Shown one piece after another: positions 13,678-26,658 of a stretch of 64,000 nt of DNA (positions within the stretch are counted from its first letter, which is position 1; every line of letters begins with the position of its first letter). The DNA is from Saccoglossus kowalevskii (Eukaryota > Hemichordata > Enteropneusta > Harrimaniidae): assembly GCF_000003605.2 (NCBI RefSeq), contig NW_003120082.1:1-64000 (forward strand), in the 5' to 3' direction. The notes beneath the pieces were generated by a model. That model saw nothing but the letters and a program-made list of their open reading frames with translations. It did not search any database and was not told the origin of the DNA. A program made the translations under genes and the position numbers.

Positions 13678-16600
13678 ATGTAGAATTTTGAAATATTTCC
13701 AAACATGAAATGGTCGCCAATTACAATAAATTTCAAATGTCTCTGACAGATGAGTGGTCAGGTGATACACCAGTTCCAAAAGTAAAATTAACTCGGTCGA
13801 GGTTAGTACTTGCATGGGAGACTACTGGAGAAAAGCAGCAGGTGAGCTTTTTTTTTGCAGTCGGCATCTCTTTGGTCTAAGCTGTTGAAACAGCGTGCAA
13901 AGTTGTCCAAACCGATTTCAAATTTGGTAGATTTGCGTGTTTATTTGATCTAAGTTGTTGTTATATCTAACCCTGCTGTTATAAAGTATGAAAAATGAAT
14001 AAAATCCATTTGAAGCCTCCCATGTTAGCAGACTGTCATATGAGCCGGCTGTAAAATGAACAAACACACCCTGAGAATGTGAAAAGCTCTTGAAAATTCG
14101 GTGGATTTGCGTGTATATTCTCCCCTAAGTCATTTCGTAAAGAACCCCGCAGTTAAATTTAGAACAAAAATATATAAAAGTCTAAAAATACTATTTATGT
14201 TAGTACATTGTACCACTGCCCAGGCGCAAAGTGATTAACAAAGTGCATACAAAGTTGTGAAAATCCCGTGCAAAGTTGACAGATTTACATGGAAATGTTA
14301 CCTATGTTGTTACATTATCGAGACCAGTAGTTAAAAGTTTGCGAAAGTGAATAAATATATCATAAAAGGCCGATGGAATCTCGTAGTGGCCCTCGAAGGA
14401 TGTAGAATTTTGAAATATTTCCAAACATGAAATGGTCGCCAATTACAATAAATTTCAAATGTCTCTGACAGATGAGTGGTCACCAGTTCCAAAAGTAAAG
14501 TTAAATCGGTCGAGGTTAGTACTTGCATGGGAGACTACCAGAGAAAAGCAGCCGGTGAGTTTTTTTTTTTGCAGTCTGCATCTCTTTGGTCTAAGCTGTT
14601 GAAACAGCGAGCAAAGTTGTCCAAACCGATTTCAAATTTGGTAGATTTGCGTGTTTATTTGATCTAAGTTGTTGTTATATCTAACCCTGCTGTTATAAAG
14701 TATGAAAAATGAATAAAATCCATTCGAAGCCTCCCATGTTAGCAGACTGCCATATGAGCCGGCTGTAAAATGAACAAACACACCCTGAGAATGTGAAAAG
14801 CTCTTGAAAATTCGGTGGATTTGCGTGTATATTCCCCCCTAAGTCATTTCGTAAAGAACCCCGCAGTTAAATTTAGAACAAAAATATGTAAAAGTCTAAA
14901 AATACTATTTATGTTAGTACATTTTACCACTGCCCAGGCGCAAAGTGATTAACAAAGTGCATACAAAGTTGTGAAAATCCCGTGCAAAGTTGACAGATTT
15001 TCATGGAAATGTTACCTATGTTGTTACATTATCGAGACCAGTAGTTAAAAGTTTGCGAAAGTGAATAAATATATCATAAAAGGCCGATGTAATCTCGTCG
15101 TGGCCCTCGAAGGATGTAGAATTTTGAAATATTTCCAAACATGAAATGGTCGCCAATTACAATAAATTTCAAATGTCTCTGACAGATGAGTGGTCAGGTG
15201 ATACACCAGTTCCAAAAGTAAAGTTAAATCGGTCGAGGTTAGTACTTGCATGGGAGACTACCAGAGAAAAGCAGCCGGTGAGTTTTTTTTTTTGCAGTCT
15301 GCATCTCTTTGGTCTAAGCTGTTGAAACAGCGAGCAAAGTTGTCCAAACCGATTTCAAATTTGGTAGATTTGCGTGTTTATTTGATCTAAGTTGTTGTTA
15401 TATCTAACCCTGCTGTTATAAAGTATGAAAAATGAATAAAATCCATTCGAAGCCTCCCATGTTAGCAGACTGTCATATGAGCCGGCTGTAAAATGAACAA
15501 ACACACCCTGAGAATGTGAAAAGCTCTTGAAAATTCGGTGGATTTGCGTGTATATTCCCCCCTAAGTCATTTCGTAAAGAACCCCGCAGTTAAATTTAGA
15601 ACAAAAATATGTAAAAGTCTAAAAATACTATTTATGTTAGTACATTTTACCACTGCCCAGGCGCAAAGTGATTAACAAAGTGCATACAAAGTTGTGAAAA
15701 TCCCGTGCAAAGTTGACAGATTTTCATGGAAATGTTACCTATGTTGTTACATTATCGAGACCAGTAGTTAAAAGTTTGCGAAAGTGAATAAATATATCAT
15801 AAAAGGCCGATGTAATCTCGTCGTGGCCCTCGAAGGATGTAGAATTTTGAAATATTTCCAAACATGAAATGGTCGCCAATTACAATAAATTTCAAATGTC
15901 TCTGACAGATGAGTGGTCAGGTGATACACCAGTTCCAAAAGTAAAGTTAAATCGGTCGAGGTTATTACTTGCATGGGAGACTACCGGAGAAAAGCAGCCG
16001 GTGAGTTTTTTTTTTTGCAGTCTGCATCTCTTTGGTCTAAGCTGTTGAAACAGCGTGCAAAGTTGTCCAAACCGATTTCAAAGTTGGTAGATTTACGTGT
16101 TTATTTGATCTTAGTTGTTGTTATATCCAACCCTGCTGTTATAAAGTATGAAAAATGAATAAAATCCATTCGAAGCCTCCCATGTTAGCAGACTGTCATA
16201 TGAGCCGGCTGTAAAATGAACAAACACACCCTGAGAATGTTAAAAGCTCTTGAAAATTCGGTGGATTTGCGTGTATATTCCCCCCTAAGTCATTTCGTAA
16301 AGAACCCCGCAGTTAAATTTAGAACAAAAATATGTAAAAGTCTAAAAATACTATTTATGTTAGTACATTGTACCACTGCCCAGGCGCAAAGTGATTAACA
16401 AAGTGCATACAAAGTTGTGAAAATCCCGTGCAAAGTTGACAGATTTACATGGAAATGTTACCTATGTTGTTACATTATCGAGACCAGTAGTTAAAAGTTT
16501 GCGAAAGTGAATAAATATATCATAAAAGGCCGATGTAATTTCGTAGTGCCCCTCGAAGGATGTAGAATTTTGAAATATTTCCAAACATGAAATGGTCGCC

Positions 16601-17281
16601 AATTACAATAAATTTTAAATGTCTCTGATAGATGAGTGGTCAGGTGATACACCAGTTCCAAAAGTAAAGTTAAATCGGTCGAGGTTAGTACTTGCATGGG
16701 AGACTACCGGAGAAAAGCAGCCGGTGAGTTTTTTTTTTTGCAGTCTGCATAACTTTGGTCTAAGCTGTTGAAACAGCGTGCAAAGTTGTCCAAACCGATT
16801 TCAAAGTTGGTAGATTTGCGTGTTTATTTGATCTTAGTTGTTGTTATATCTAACCCTGCTGTTATAAAGTATGAAAAATGAATAAAATCCATTTGAAGCC
16901 TCCCATGTTAGCAGACTGTCATATGAGCCGGCTGTAAAATGAACAAACACACCCTGAGAATGTGGAAAAGCTCTGAAAATTCGGTTGGATTTGCGTGTAT
17001 ATTCCCCCTAAGTCATTTCCTAAAGAACTCCGCAGTTAAATTAGAACAAAAATATGTAAAAGTCTAAAAATACTATTTATGTTAGTACATTGTACCACTA
17101 CCCAGGCGCAAAGTGATTAACAAAGTGCATACAAAGGTGAGAAAATCCCGTGCAAAGTTGACAGATTTACATGGAAATGTTACCTATGTTGTTACATTAT
17201 CGAGACAAGTAGTTAAAAGTTTGCGAAAGTTAATAAATATATCATAAAAGGCCGATGGAATATCGTAGTGGCCCTCGAAGG
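13678..17281 (+). repeat. General-type block with a near-exact tandem pair
   Basis: Monomers at 13678, 14400, 15114, 15837 and 16560. The stretch from about 14490 to 15113 recurs almost unchanged 723 bp downstream, sharing AACAGCGAGC, ACATTTTACC, GATTTTCATGG and GTAATCTCGTCGTGG. The monomer at 14400 lacks 9 bp: GTGGTCACCAG stands in place of GTGGTCAGGTGATACACCAG. The monomer at 16560 has a cluster of small indels at about 16960-17045. Confidence 0.85.
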
Positions 17282-20200
17282 ATGTAGAATTTTGAAATAT
17301 TTCCAATCATGAAATGGTCGCCAATTACAATAAACTTCAAATGACTCTGATAGATGAGTGGTCAGGTGATACACCAGTTCCAAAAGTAAAGTTAAATCGG
17401 TCGAGGTTAGTACTTGCATGGGAGACTATCGGAGAAAAGCAGCTGGTGAGTGTTTGTTTTTGTTTTTGCAGTATGCATCTCTTTGGTCTAAGCTGTTGAA
17501 ACAGCGTGAAACGTTGTCCAAACCGATTGCAAAGTTGGTAGATTTGCGAGTTTATTTGATCTAAGTTGCTGTTTTATCTAACCCTGCTGTTATAAAGTAT
17601 GAAAAATGAATAAAATCCATTTGAAGCCTCCCATGTTAGCAGACTGTCATATGAGCCGGCTGTATAATGGACAAACACACCCTGAGAATGTGAAAAGCTC
17701 ATGAAAATTCGGTGGATTAGCGTGTATATTCTCCCCTAAGTCATTTCGTATAGAACCCCGCAGTTAAATTTAGAACAAAAATTTGTAAAAGTCTAAAAAT
17801 ACTATTTATCTTAGTACATTGTACCACTGCCCAGGCGCAAAGTGATTAACAAAGTGCATACAAAGTTGTGAAAATCCCGTGCAAAGTTGACAGATTTACA
17901 TGGAAATGTTACCTATGTTGTTACATTATCGAGACCAGTAGTTAAAAGTTTGCGAAAGTGAATAAATATATCATAAAAGGCCGATGGAATCTCGTAGTGG
18001 CCCTCGAAGGATGTAGAATTTTGAAATATCTCCAAACATGAAATGGTCGCCAATTACAATAAATTTCAAATGACTCTGATAGATGAGTGGTCAGGTGATA
18101 CACCAGTTCCAAAAGTAAAGTTAAATCGGTCGAGGTTAGTACTTGCATGGGAGACTACCGGAGAAAAGCAGCCGGTGAGTGTTTTTTTTTTTTTTTTTTT
18201 TGCAGTCTGCATCTCTTTGGTCTAAGCTGTTGAAACAGCGTGAAACGTTGTCCAAACCGATTGCAAAGTTGGTAGATTTGCGAGTTTATTTGATCTAAGT
18301 TGCTGTTTTATCTAACCCTGCTGTTATAAAGTATGAAAAATGAATAAAATCCATTTGAAGCCTCCCATGTTAGCAGACTGTCATATGAGCCGGCTGTATA
18401 ATGGACAAACACACCCTGAGAATGTGAAAAGCTCATGAAAATTCGGTGGATTAGCGTGTATATTCTCCCCTAAGTCATTTCGTATAGAACCCCGCAGTTA
18501 AATTTAGAACAAAAATATGTAAAAGTCTAAAAATACTATTTATGTTAGTACATTGTACCACTATCCAGGCGCAAAGTGATTAACAAAGTGCATACAAAGT
18601 TGTGAAAATCTCGTGCAAAGTTGACAGATTTACATGGAAATGTTACCTATGTTGTTACATTATCGAGACCAGTAGTTGAAAGTTTGCGAAAATGAATAAA
18701 TATATCATAAAAGGCCGATGGAATCTCGTAGTGGCCCTCGAAGGATGTAGAATTTTGAAATATTTCCAAACATGAAATGGTCGCCAATTACAATAAATTT
18801 CAAATGACTCTGATAGATGAGTGGTCAGGTGATACACCAGTTCCAAAAATAAATTTAAATCAGTCGAGATTAGTACTTGCATGGGAGACTACCGGAGAAA
18901 AGCAGCCGGTGAGTGTTTTTTGTTTTTTTTTGCAGTCTGCATCTCTTTAGTCTAAGCTGTTGAAACAGCGTGCAAAGTTGTCCAAACCAATTGCAAAGTT
19001 GGTAGATTTGCGTGTTTATTTGATCTAAGTTGTTGTTATATCTAACCCTGCTGTTATAAAGTATGAAAAATGAATAAAATCCATTTGAAGCCTCCCATGT
19101 TAGCAGACTGTCATATGAGATGGCTGTATAATGGACAAACACACCCTGAGAATGTGAAAAGCTCGTGAAAATTCTGTGGATTAGAGTGTATATTCTCTCC
19201 TAAGTCATTTCGTATACAACCCCGCAGTTAAATTTAGAACAAACATATGTAAAAGTCTAAAAATACTATTTATGTTAGTACATTGTACCACTATCCAGGC
19301 GCAAAGTGACTAACAAAGTGCATACAAAGGTGTGAAAATCCCGTGCAAAGTTGACAGATTTACATGGAAATGTTACCTATGTTGTTACATTATCGAGACA
19401 AGTAGTTGAAAGTTTGCGAAAGTTAATAAATATATCATAAAAGGCCGATGGAATATCGTAGTGGCCCTCGAAGGATGTAGAATTTTGAAATATTTCCAAA
19501 CATGAAATGGTCGCCAATTACAATAAATTTCAAATGACTCTGATAGATGAATGGTCAGGTGATACACCAGTTCCAAAAGTAAAGTTAAATCGGTCGAGGT
19601 TAGTACTTGCATGGGAGACTATCGGAAAAAAGCAGCCGGTGAGTTTTTGTTTTTGTTTTTGCAGTCTGCATCTCTTTGGTCTAAGCTGTTGAAACAGCGT
19701 GCAAAATTGTCCAAACCGATTTCAAAGTTGGTAGATTTGCGTGTTTATTTGATCTAAGTTGTTGTTATATCTAACCCTGCTGTTATAAAGTATGAAAAAT
19801 GAATAAAATCCATTTGAAGCCTCCCATGTTAGCAGACTGTCATATGAGCCGGCTGTATAATGGACAAACACACCCTGAGAATGTGAAAAGCTCGTGAAAA
19901 TTCTGTGGATTAGAGTGTATATTCTCTCCTAAGTCATTTCGTATACAACCCCGCAGTTAAATTTAGAACAAAAATATGTAAAAGTCTAAAAATACTATTT
20001 ATGTTAGTACATTGTACCACTGCCCAGGCGCAAAGTGATTAACAAAGTGCATACAAAGTTGTGAAAATCCCGTGCAAAGTTGACAGATTTACATGGAAAT
20101 GTTACCTATGTTGTTACATTATCGAGACAAGTAGTTGAAAGTTTGCGAAAGTTAATAAATATATCATAAAAGGCCGATGGAATATCGTAGTGGCCCTCGA

Positions 20201-20934
20201 AGGATGTAGAATTTTGAAATATTTCCAATCATGAAATGGTCGCCAATTACAATAAACTTCAAATGACTCTGATAGATGAGTGGTCAGGTGATACACCAGT
20301 TCCAAAAGTAAAGTTAAATCGGTCGAGGTTAGTACTTGCATGGGAGACTATCGGAGAAAAGCAGCTGGTGAGTGTTTGTTTTTGTTTTTGCAGTATGCAT
20401 CTCTTTGGTCTAAGCTGTTGAAACAGCGTGAAACGTTGTCCAAACCGATTGCAAAGTTGGTAGATTTGCGAGTTTAATTGATCTAAGTTGCTGTTTTATC
20501 TAACCCTGCTGTTATAAAGTATGAAAAATGAATAAAATCCATTTGAAGCCTCCCATGTTAGCAGACTGTCATATGAGCCGGCTGTATAATGGACAAACAC
20601 ACCCTGAGAATGTGAAAAGCTCGTGAAAATTCGGTGGATTAGCGTGTATATTCTCCCCTAAGTCATTTCGTATAGAACCCCGCAGTTAAATTTAGAACAA
20701 AAATATGTAAAAGTCTAAAAATACTATTTATGTTAGTACATTGTACCACTATCCAGGCGCAAAGTGATTAACAAAGTGCATACAAAGTTGTGAAAATCTC
20801 GTGCAAAGTTGACAGATTAACATGGAAATGTTACCTATGTTGTTACATTATCGAGACCCAGTAGTTAAAAGTTTGCGAAAGTGAATAAATATATCATAAA
20901 AGGCCGATGGAAATCTCGTAGTGGCCCTCGAAGG
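17282..20934 (+). repeat. Gamma-subfamily block, five monomers of 729-734 bp
   Basis: Monomers at 17282, 18011, 18745, 19475 and 20204. Shared marks are AATGACTCTGATAG, GTATAATGGAC, GATTAGCGTG or GATTAGAGTG, and long T-tracts (20 T at 18182-18201). The copies at 18745 and 19475 pair with those at 38130 and 38859, sharing AAATCAGTCGAGATTAG and GAGATGGCTG (shift about 19385 bp). Confidence 0.87.
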
Positions 20935-23900
20935 ATGTAGAATTTTGAAATATTTCCAAACATGAAACGGTCGCCAATTACAATAAATTTCTAATGTCTC
21001 TGACAGATGAGTGGTCAGGTGATACACCAGTTACAAAAGTAAAGTTAAATCGGTCGAGGTTAGTACTTGCATGGGAGACTACCGGAGAAAAGCAGCCGGT
21101 GAGTTTTTTTTTTGCAGTCTGCATCTCTTTGGTCTAAGCTGTTGAAACAGCGTGCAAAGTTGTCCAAACCGATTTCAAAGTTGGTAGATTTGCGTGTTTA
21201 TTTGATCTAAGTTGTTGTTATATCTAACCCTGCTGTTATAAAGTATGAAAAATGAATAAAATCCATTCGAAGCCTCCCATGTTAGCAGACTGCCATATGA
21301 GCTGGCTGTAAAATGAATAACACACCCTGAGAATGTGAAAAGCTCTTGAAAATTCGGTGGATTTGCGTGTATATTCCCCCCTAAGTCATTTCGTAAAGAA
21401 CCCCGCAGTTAAATTTAGAACAAAAATATGTAAAAGTCTAAAAATACTATTTATTTTAGTACATTGTACCACTGCCCAGGCGCAAAGTGATTAACAAAGT
21501 GCATACAAAGTTGTGAAAATCCCGTGCAAAGTTGACAGATTTACATGGAAATGTTACCTATGTTGTTACATTATCGAGACCAGTAGTTAAAAGTTTGCGA
21601 AAGTGAATAAATATATCATAAAAGGCCGATGGAATCTCGTAGTGGCCCTCGAAGGATGTAGAATTTTGAAATATTTCCAAACATGAAATGGTCGCCAATT
21701 ACAATAAATTTCAAATGTCTCTGATAGATGAGTGGTCAGGTGATACACCTGTTCCAAAAGTAAAGTTAAATCGGTCGAGGTTAGTACTTGCATGGGAGAC
21801 TACTGGAGAAAACCAGCCGGTAATTTTTTTTGCAGTCTAAGCTGTTGAAACAGCGTGCAAAGTTGTCCAAACCGATTTCAAAGTTGGTAGATTTGCGTGT
21901 TTATTTGATCTAAGTTGTTGTTATATCTAACCCTGCTGTTATAAAGTATGAAAAATGAATAAAATCCATTCGAAGCCTCCCATGTTAGCAGACTGTCATA
22001 TGAGCCGGCTGTAAAATGAACAAACACACCCTGAGAATGTGAAAAGCTCTTGAAAATTCGGTGGATTTGCGTGTATATTCCCCCCTAAGTCATTTCGTAA
22101 AGAACCCCGCAGTTAAATTTAGAACAAAAATATGTAAAAGTCTAAAAATACTATTTATGTTAGTACATTGTACCACTGCCCAGGCGCAAAGTGATTAACA
22201 AAGTGCATACAAAGTTGTGAAAATCCCGTGCAAAGTTGACAGATTTACATGGAAATGTTACCTATGTTGTTACATTATCGAGACCAGTAGTTAAAAGTTT
22301 GCGAAAGTGAATAAATATATCATAAATGGCCGATGGAATCTCGTAGTGGCCCTCGAAGGATGTAGAATTTTGAAATATTTCCAAACATGAAATGGTCGCC
22401 AATTACAATAAATTTCAAATGTTTCTGACAGATGAGTGGTCAGGTGATACACCAGTTCCAAAAGTAAAGTTAAATAGGTCGAGGTTAGTACTTGCATGGG
22501 AGACTACCGGAGAAAAGCAGCCGGTGAGTTTTTTTTTGGCAGTCTGCATCTCTTTGGTCTAAGCTGTTGAAACAGCGTGCAAAGTTGTCTAAACCGATTT
22601 CAAAGTTGGTAGATTTGCGTGTTTATTTGATCTAAGTTGTTGTTATATCTAACCCTGCTGTTATAAAGTATGAAAAATGAATAAAATCCATTCGAAGCCT
22701 CCCATGTTAGCAGACTGTCATATGAGCCGGCTGTAAAATGAACAAACACACCCTGAGAATGTGAAAAGCTCTTGAAAATTCGGTGGATTTGCGTGCATAT
22801 TCCCCCATAAGTCATTTCGTAAAGAACCCCGCAGTTAAATTTAGAACAAAAATATGTAAAAGTCTAAAAATACTATTTATGTTAGTACATTGTACCACTG
22901 CCCAGGCGCAAAGTGACTAACAAAGTGCATACAAAGTTGTGAAAATCCCGTGCAAAGTTGACAGATTTACATGGAAATGTTACCTATGTTGTTACATTAT
23001 CGAGACCAGTAGTTAAAAGTTTGCGAAAGTGAATAAATATATCATAAAAGGCCGATGGAATCTCGTAGTGGCCCTCGAAGGATGTAGAATTTTGAAATAT
23101 TTCCAAACATGAAACGGTCGCCAATTACAATAAATTTCTAATGTCTCTGACAGATGAGTGGTCATGTGATACACCAGTTCCAAAAGTAAAGTTAAATCGG
23201 TCGAGGTTAGTACTTGCATGGGAGACTACCGGAGAAAACTAGCCGGTAATTTTTTTTTGCAGTCTAAGCTGTTGAAACAGCGTGCAAAGTTGTCCAAACC
23301 GATTTCAAAGTTGGTAGATTTGCGTGTTCATTTGATCTAAGTTGTTTTTATATCTAACCCTGCTGTTATAAAGTATGAAAAATGAATAAAATCCATTCGA
23401 AGCCTCCCATGTTAGCAAACTGTCATATGAGCTGGCTGTAAAATGAACAAACACACCCTGAGAATGTGAAAAGCTCTTGAAAATTCGGTGGATTTGCGTG
23501 TATATTCCCCCCCCCCAAGTCGTTTCGTAAAGAACCCCGCAGTTAAATTTAGAACAAAAATATGTAAAAGTCTAAAAATACTATTTATGTTAGTACATTG
23601 TACCACTGCCAAGGCGCAAAGTGATTAACAAAGTGCATACAAAGTTGTGAAAATCCCGTGCAAAGTTGACAGATTTACATGGTAATGTTACCTATGTTGC
23701 TACATTATCGAGACCAGTAGTTAAAAGTTTGCGAAAGTGAATAAATATATCATAACAGGCCGATGGAATCTCGTAGTGGCCCTCGAAGGATGTAGAATTT
23801 TGAAATATTTCCAAACATGAAATGGTCGCCAATTACAATAAATTTCAAATATCTATGATAGATGAGTGGTCAGGTGATACACCAGTTCCAAACGTAAAGG

Positions 23901-26658
23901 TAAATCGGTCGATGTTAGTACTTGCATGGGAGACTACCGGGGAAAAGCATCCGGTGATTTTTTTTTGCAGTCTAAGCTGTTGAAACAGCGTGCAAAGTTG
24001 TCCAAACCGATTTCAAAGTTGGTAGATTTGCGTGTTTATTTGATCTAAGTTGTTGTTATATTCTAACCCTGCTGTTATAAAAGTAAGAAAAATGATATAA
24101 TACATTCGAAGCCTTCCCATGTTAGCAGACTGTCATATGAGCCGGCTGTAAAATGAACAAACACACCCTGAGAATGTGAAAAGCTCTTGGAAATTCGGTG
24201 GATTTGCGTGTATATTCCTCCCTAAGTCATTTCGTAAAGAACCCCGCAGTTAAATTTAGAAAAAAATATGTAAAAGTCTAAAAATACTATTTATGTTAGT
24301 ACATTGTACCACTGCCCAGGCGCAAAGTGATTAACAAAGTGCATACAAAGTTGTGAAAATCCCGTGCAAAGTTGACGTATTTACATGGAAATGTTACCTA
24401 TTTTGTTACATTATCGAGACCAGTAGTTAAAAGTTTGCGAAAGTGAATAAATATATCATAAAAGGCCGATGGAATCTCGTAGTGGCCCTCGAAGGATGTA
24501 GAATTTTGAAATATTTCCAAACATGAAATGGTCGCCAATTACAATAAATTTCAAATGTTTCTGACAGATGAGTGGTCAGGTGATACACCAGTTCCAAAAG
24601 TAAATTTAAATCGGTTGAGGTTAGTACTTGCATGGGAGACTACCTGAGAAAAGCAGCCGGTGAGTTTTTTTTTTGCAGTCTGCATCTCTTTAGTCTAGCT
24701 GTTGAAACAGCGTGCAAAGTTGTCCAAACCGATTTTAAATTTGGTAGATTTGCGTGTTTATTTGATCTAAGTTGTTGTTATATCTAACCCTGCTGTTATA
24801 AAGTATGAAAAATGAATAAAATCCATTCGAAGCCTCCCATGTTAGCAGACTGTCATATGAGCCGGCTGTAAAATGAACAAACACACCCTGAGAATGTGAA
24901 AAGCTCTTGCAAATTCGCTGGATTTGCGTGTATGTTCCCCCCTAAGTCATTTCGTAAAGAACCCCGCAGTTAAATTTAGAACAAAAATATGTAAAAGTCT
25001 AAAAATACTATTTATGTTAGTACATTGTACCAGTGCCCAGGCGCAAAGTGATTAACAAAGTGCATACAAAGTTGTGAAAATCCCGTGCAAAGTTGACAGA
25101 TTTACATGGAAATGTTACCTATGTTGTTACATTATCGAGACCAGTAGTTAAAAGTTTGCGAAAGTGAATAAATATATAATAAAAGGCCGATGGAATCTCG
25201 TAGTGGCCCTCGAAGGATGTAGAATTTTGAAATATTTCCAAACATGAAATGGTCGCCAATTACAATAAATTTCAAATGTTTTTGACAGATGAGTGGTCAG
25301 GTGATACACCAGTTCCAAAAGTAAAGTTAAATCGGTTGAGGTTAGTACTTGCATGGGAGACTACTGGAGAAAAGCAGCCGATGAGTTTTTTTTTGCAGTC
25401 TGCATCTCTTTGGTCTAAGCTGTTGAAACAGCATGCAAAGTTGTCCAAACTGATTTCAAAGTTGGTAGATTTGCGTGTTTATTTGATCTTAGTTGTTGTT
25501 ATATCTAACCCTGCTGTTATAAAGTATGAAAAATGAATAAAATCCATTAGAAGCCTCCCATGTTAGCAGACTGTCATATGAGCCGGCTGTAAAATAAACA
25601 AACACACCCTGAGAATGTGAAAAGCTCTTGAAAATTCGCTGGATTTGCGTGTATATTCCCCCCTAAGTCATTTCGTAAAGAACCCCGCAGTTAAATTTAG
25701 AACAAAAATATGTAAAAGTATAAAAATACTATTTATGTTAGTACATTGTACCACTGCCCAGGCGCAAAGTGATTAACAAAGTGCATACAAAGTTGTGAAA
25801 ATCCCGTGCAAAGTTGACAGATTTACATGGAAATGTTACCTATGTTGTTACATTATCGAGACCAGTAGTTAAAAGTTTGCGAAAGTGAATAAATATATCA
25901 TAAAAGGCCGATGGAATCTCGTAGTGGCCCTCGAAGGATGTAGAATTTTGAAATATTTCCAAACATGAAATGGTCGCCAATTACAATAAATTTCAAATGT
26001 CTCTGACAGATGAGTGGTCAGGTGATACACCAGTTCCAAAAGTAAAATTAACTCGGTCGAGGTTAGTACTTGCATGGGAGACTACTGGACAAAAGCAGCC
26101 GGTGAGCTTTTTTTTGCACTCTGCATCTCTTTGGTCTAAGCTGTTGAAACAGCGTGCAAAGTTGTCCAAACCGATTTCAAAGTTGGTAGATTTGCGTGTT
26201 TATTTGATCTTAGTTGTTGTTATATCTAACCCTGCTGTTATAAAGTATGAAAAATGAATAAAATCCATTCGAAGCCTCCCATGTTAGCAGACTGTCATAT
26301 GAGCCGGCTGTAAAATGAACAAACACACCCTGAGAATGTGAAAAGCTCTTGAAATTCGGTGGATTTGCGTGTATATTCCCCCCTAAGTCATTTCGTAAAG
26401 GAACCCCGCAGTTAAATTTAGAACAAAAATATGTAAAAGTCTAAAAATACTATTTATGTTAGTACATTGTACCACTGCTCAGGCGCAAAGTGATTAACAA
26501 AGTGCATACAATGTTGTGAATATCCCATGCAAAGTTGACAGATTTACATGGAAATGTTACCTATGTTGTTACATTTTCGAGGCCAGTAGTTAAAAGTTTG
26601 CGAAAGTGAATAAATATATCATAAAAGGCCGATGGAATCTCGTAGTGGCCCTCGAAGG
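20935..26658 (+). repeat. General-type block, eight monomers including three short ones
   Basis: Monomers at 20935, 21656 (short, 704 bp), 22360, 23082 (short, 708), 23790 (short, 706), 24496, 25217 and 25938. The short ones at 21656 and 23082 share a GGTAATTTTTTT tract, and the one at 23790 has GGTGATTTTTTTT. The 23082 copy has AAACGGTCG, TTTCTAATG and GTCATGTGATAC, seen again at 36697 and 56886, plus a run of ten C at 23507-23516. An indel cluster lies at about 24060-24265. Confidence 0.85.
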
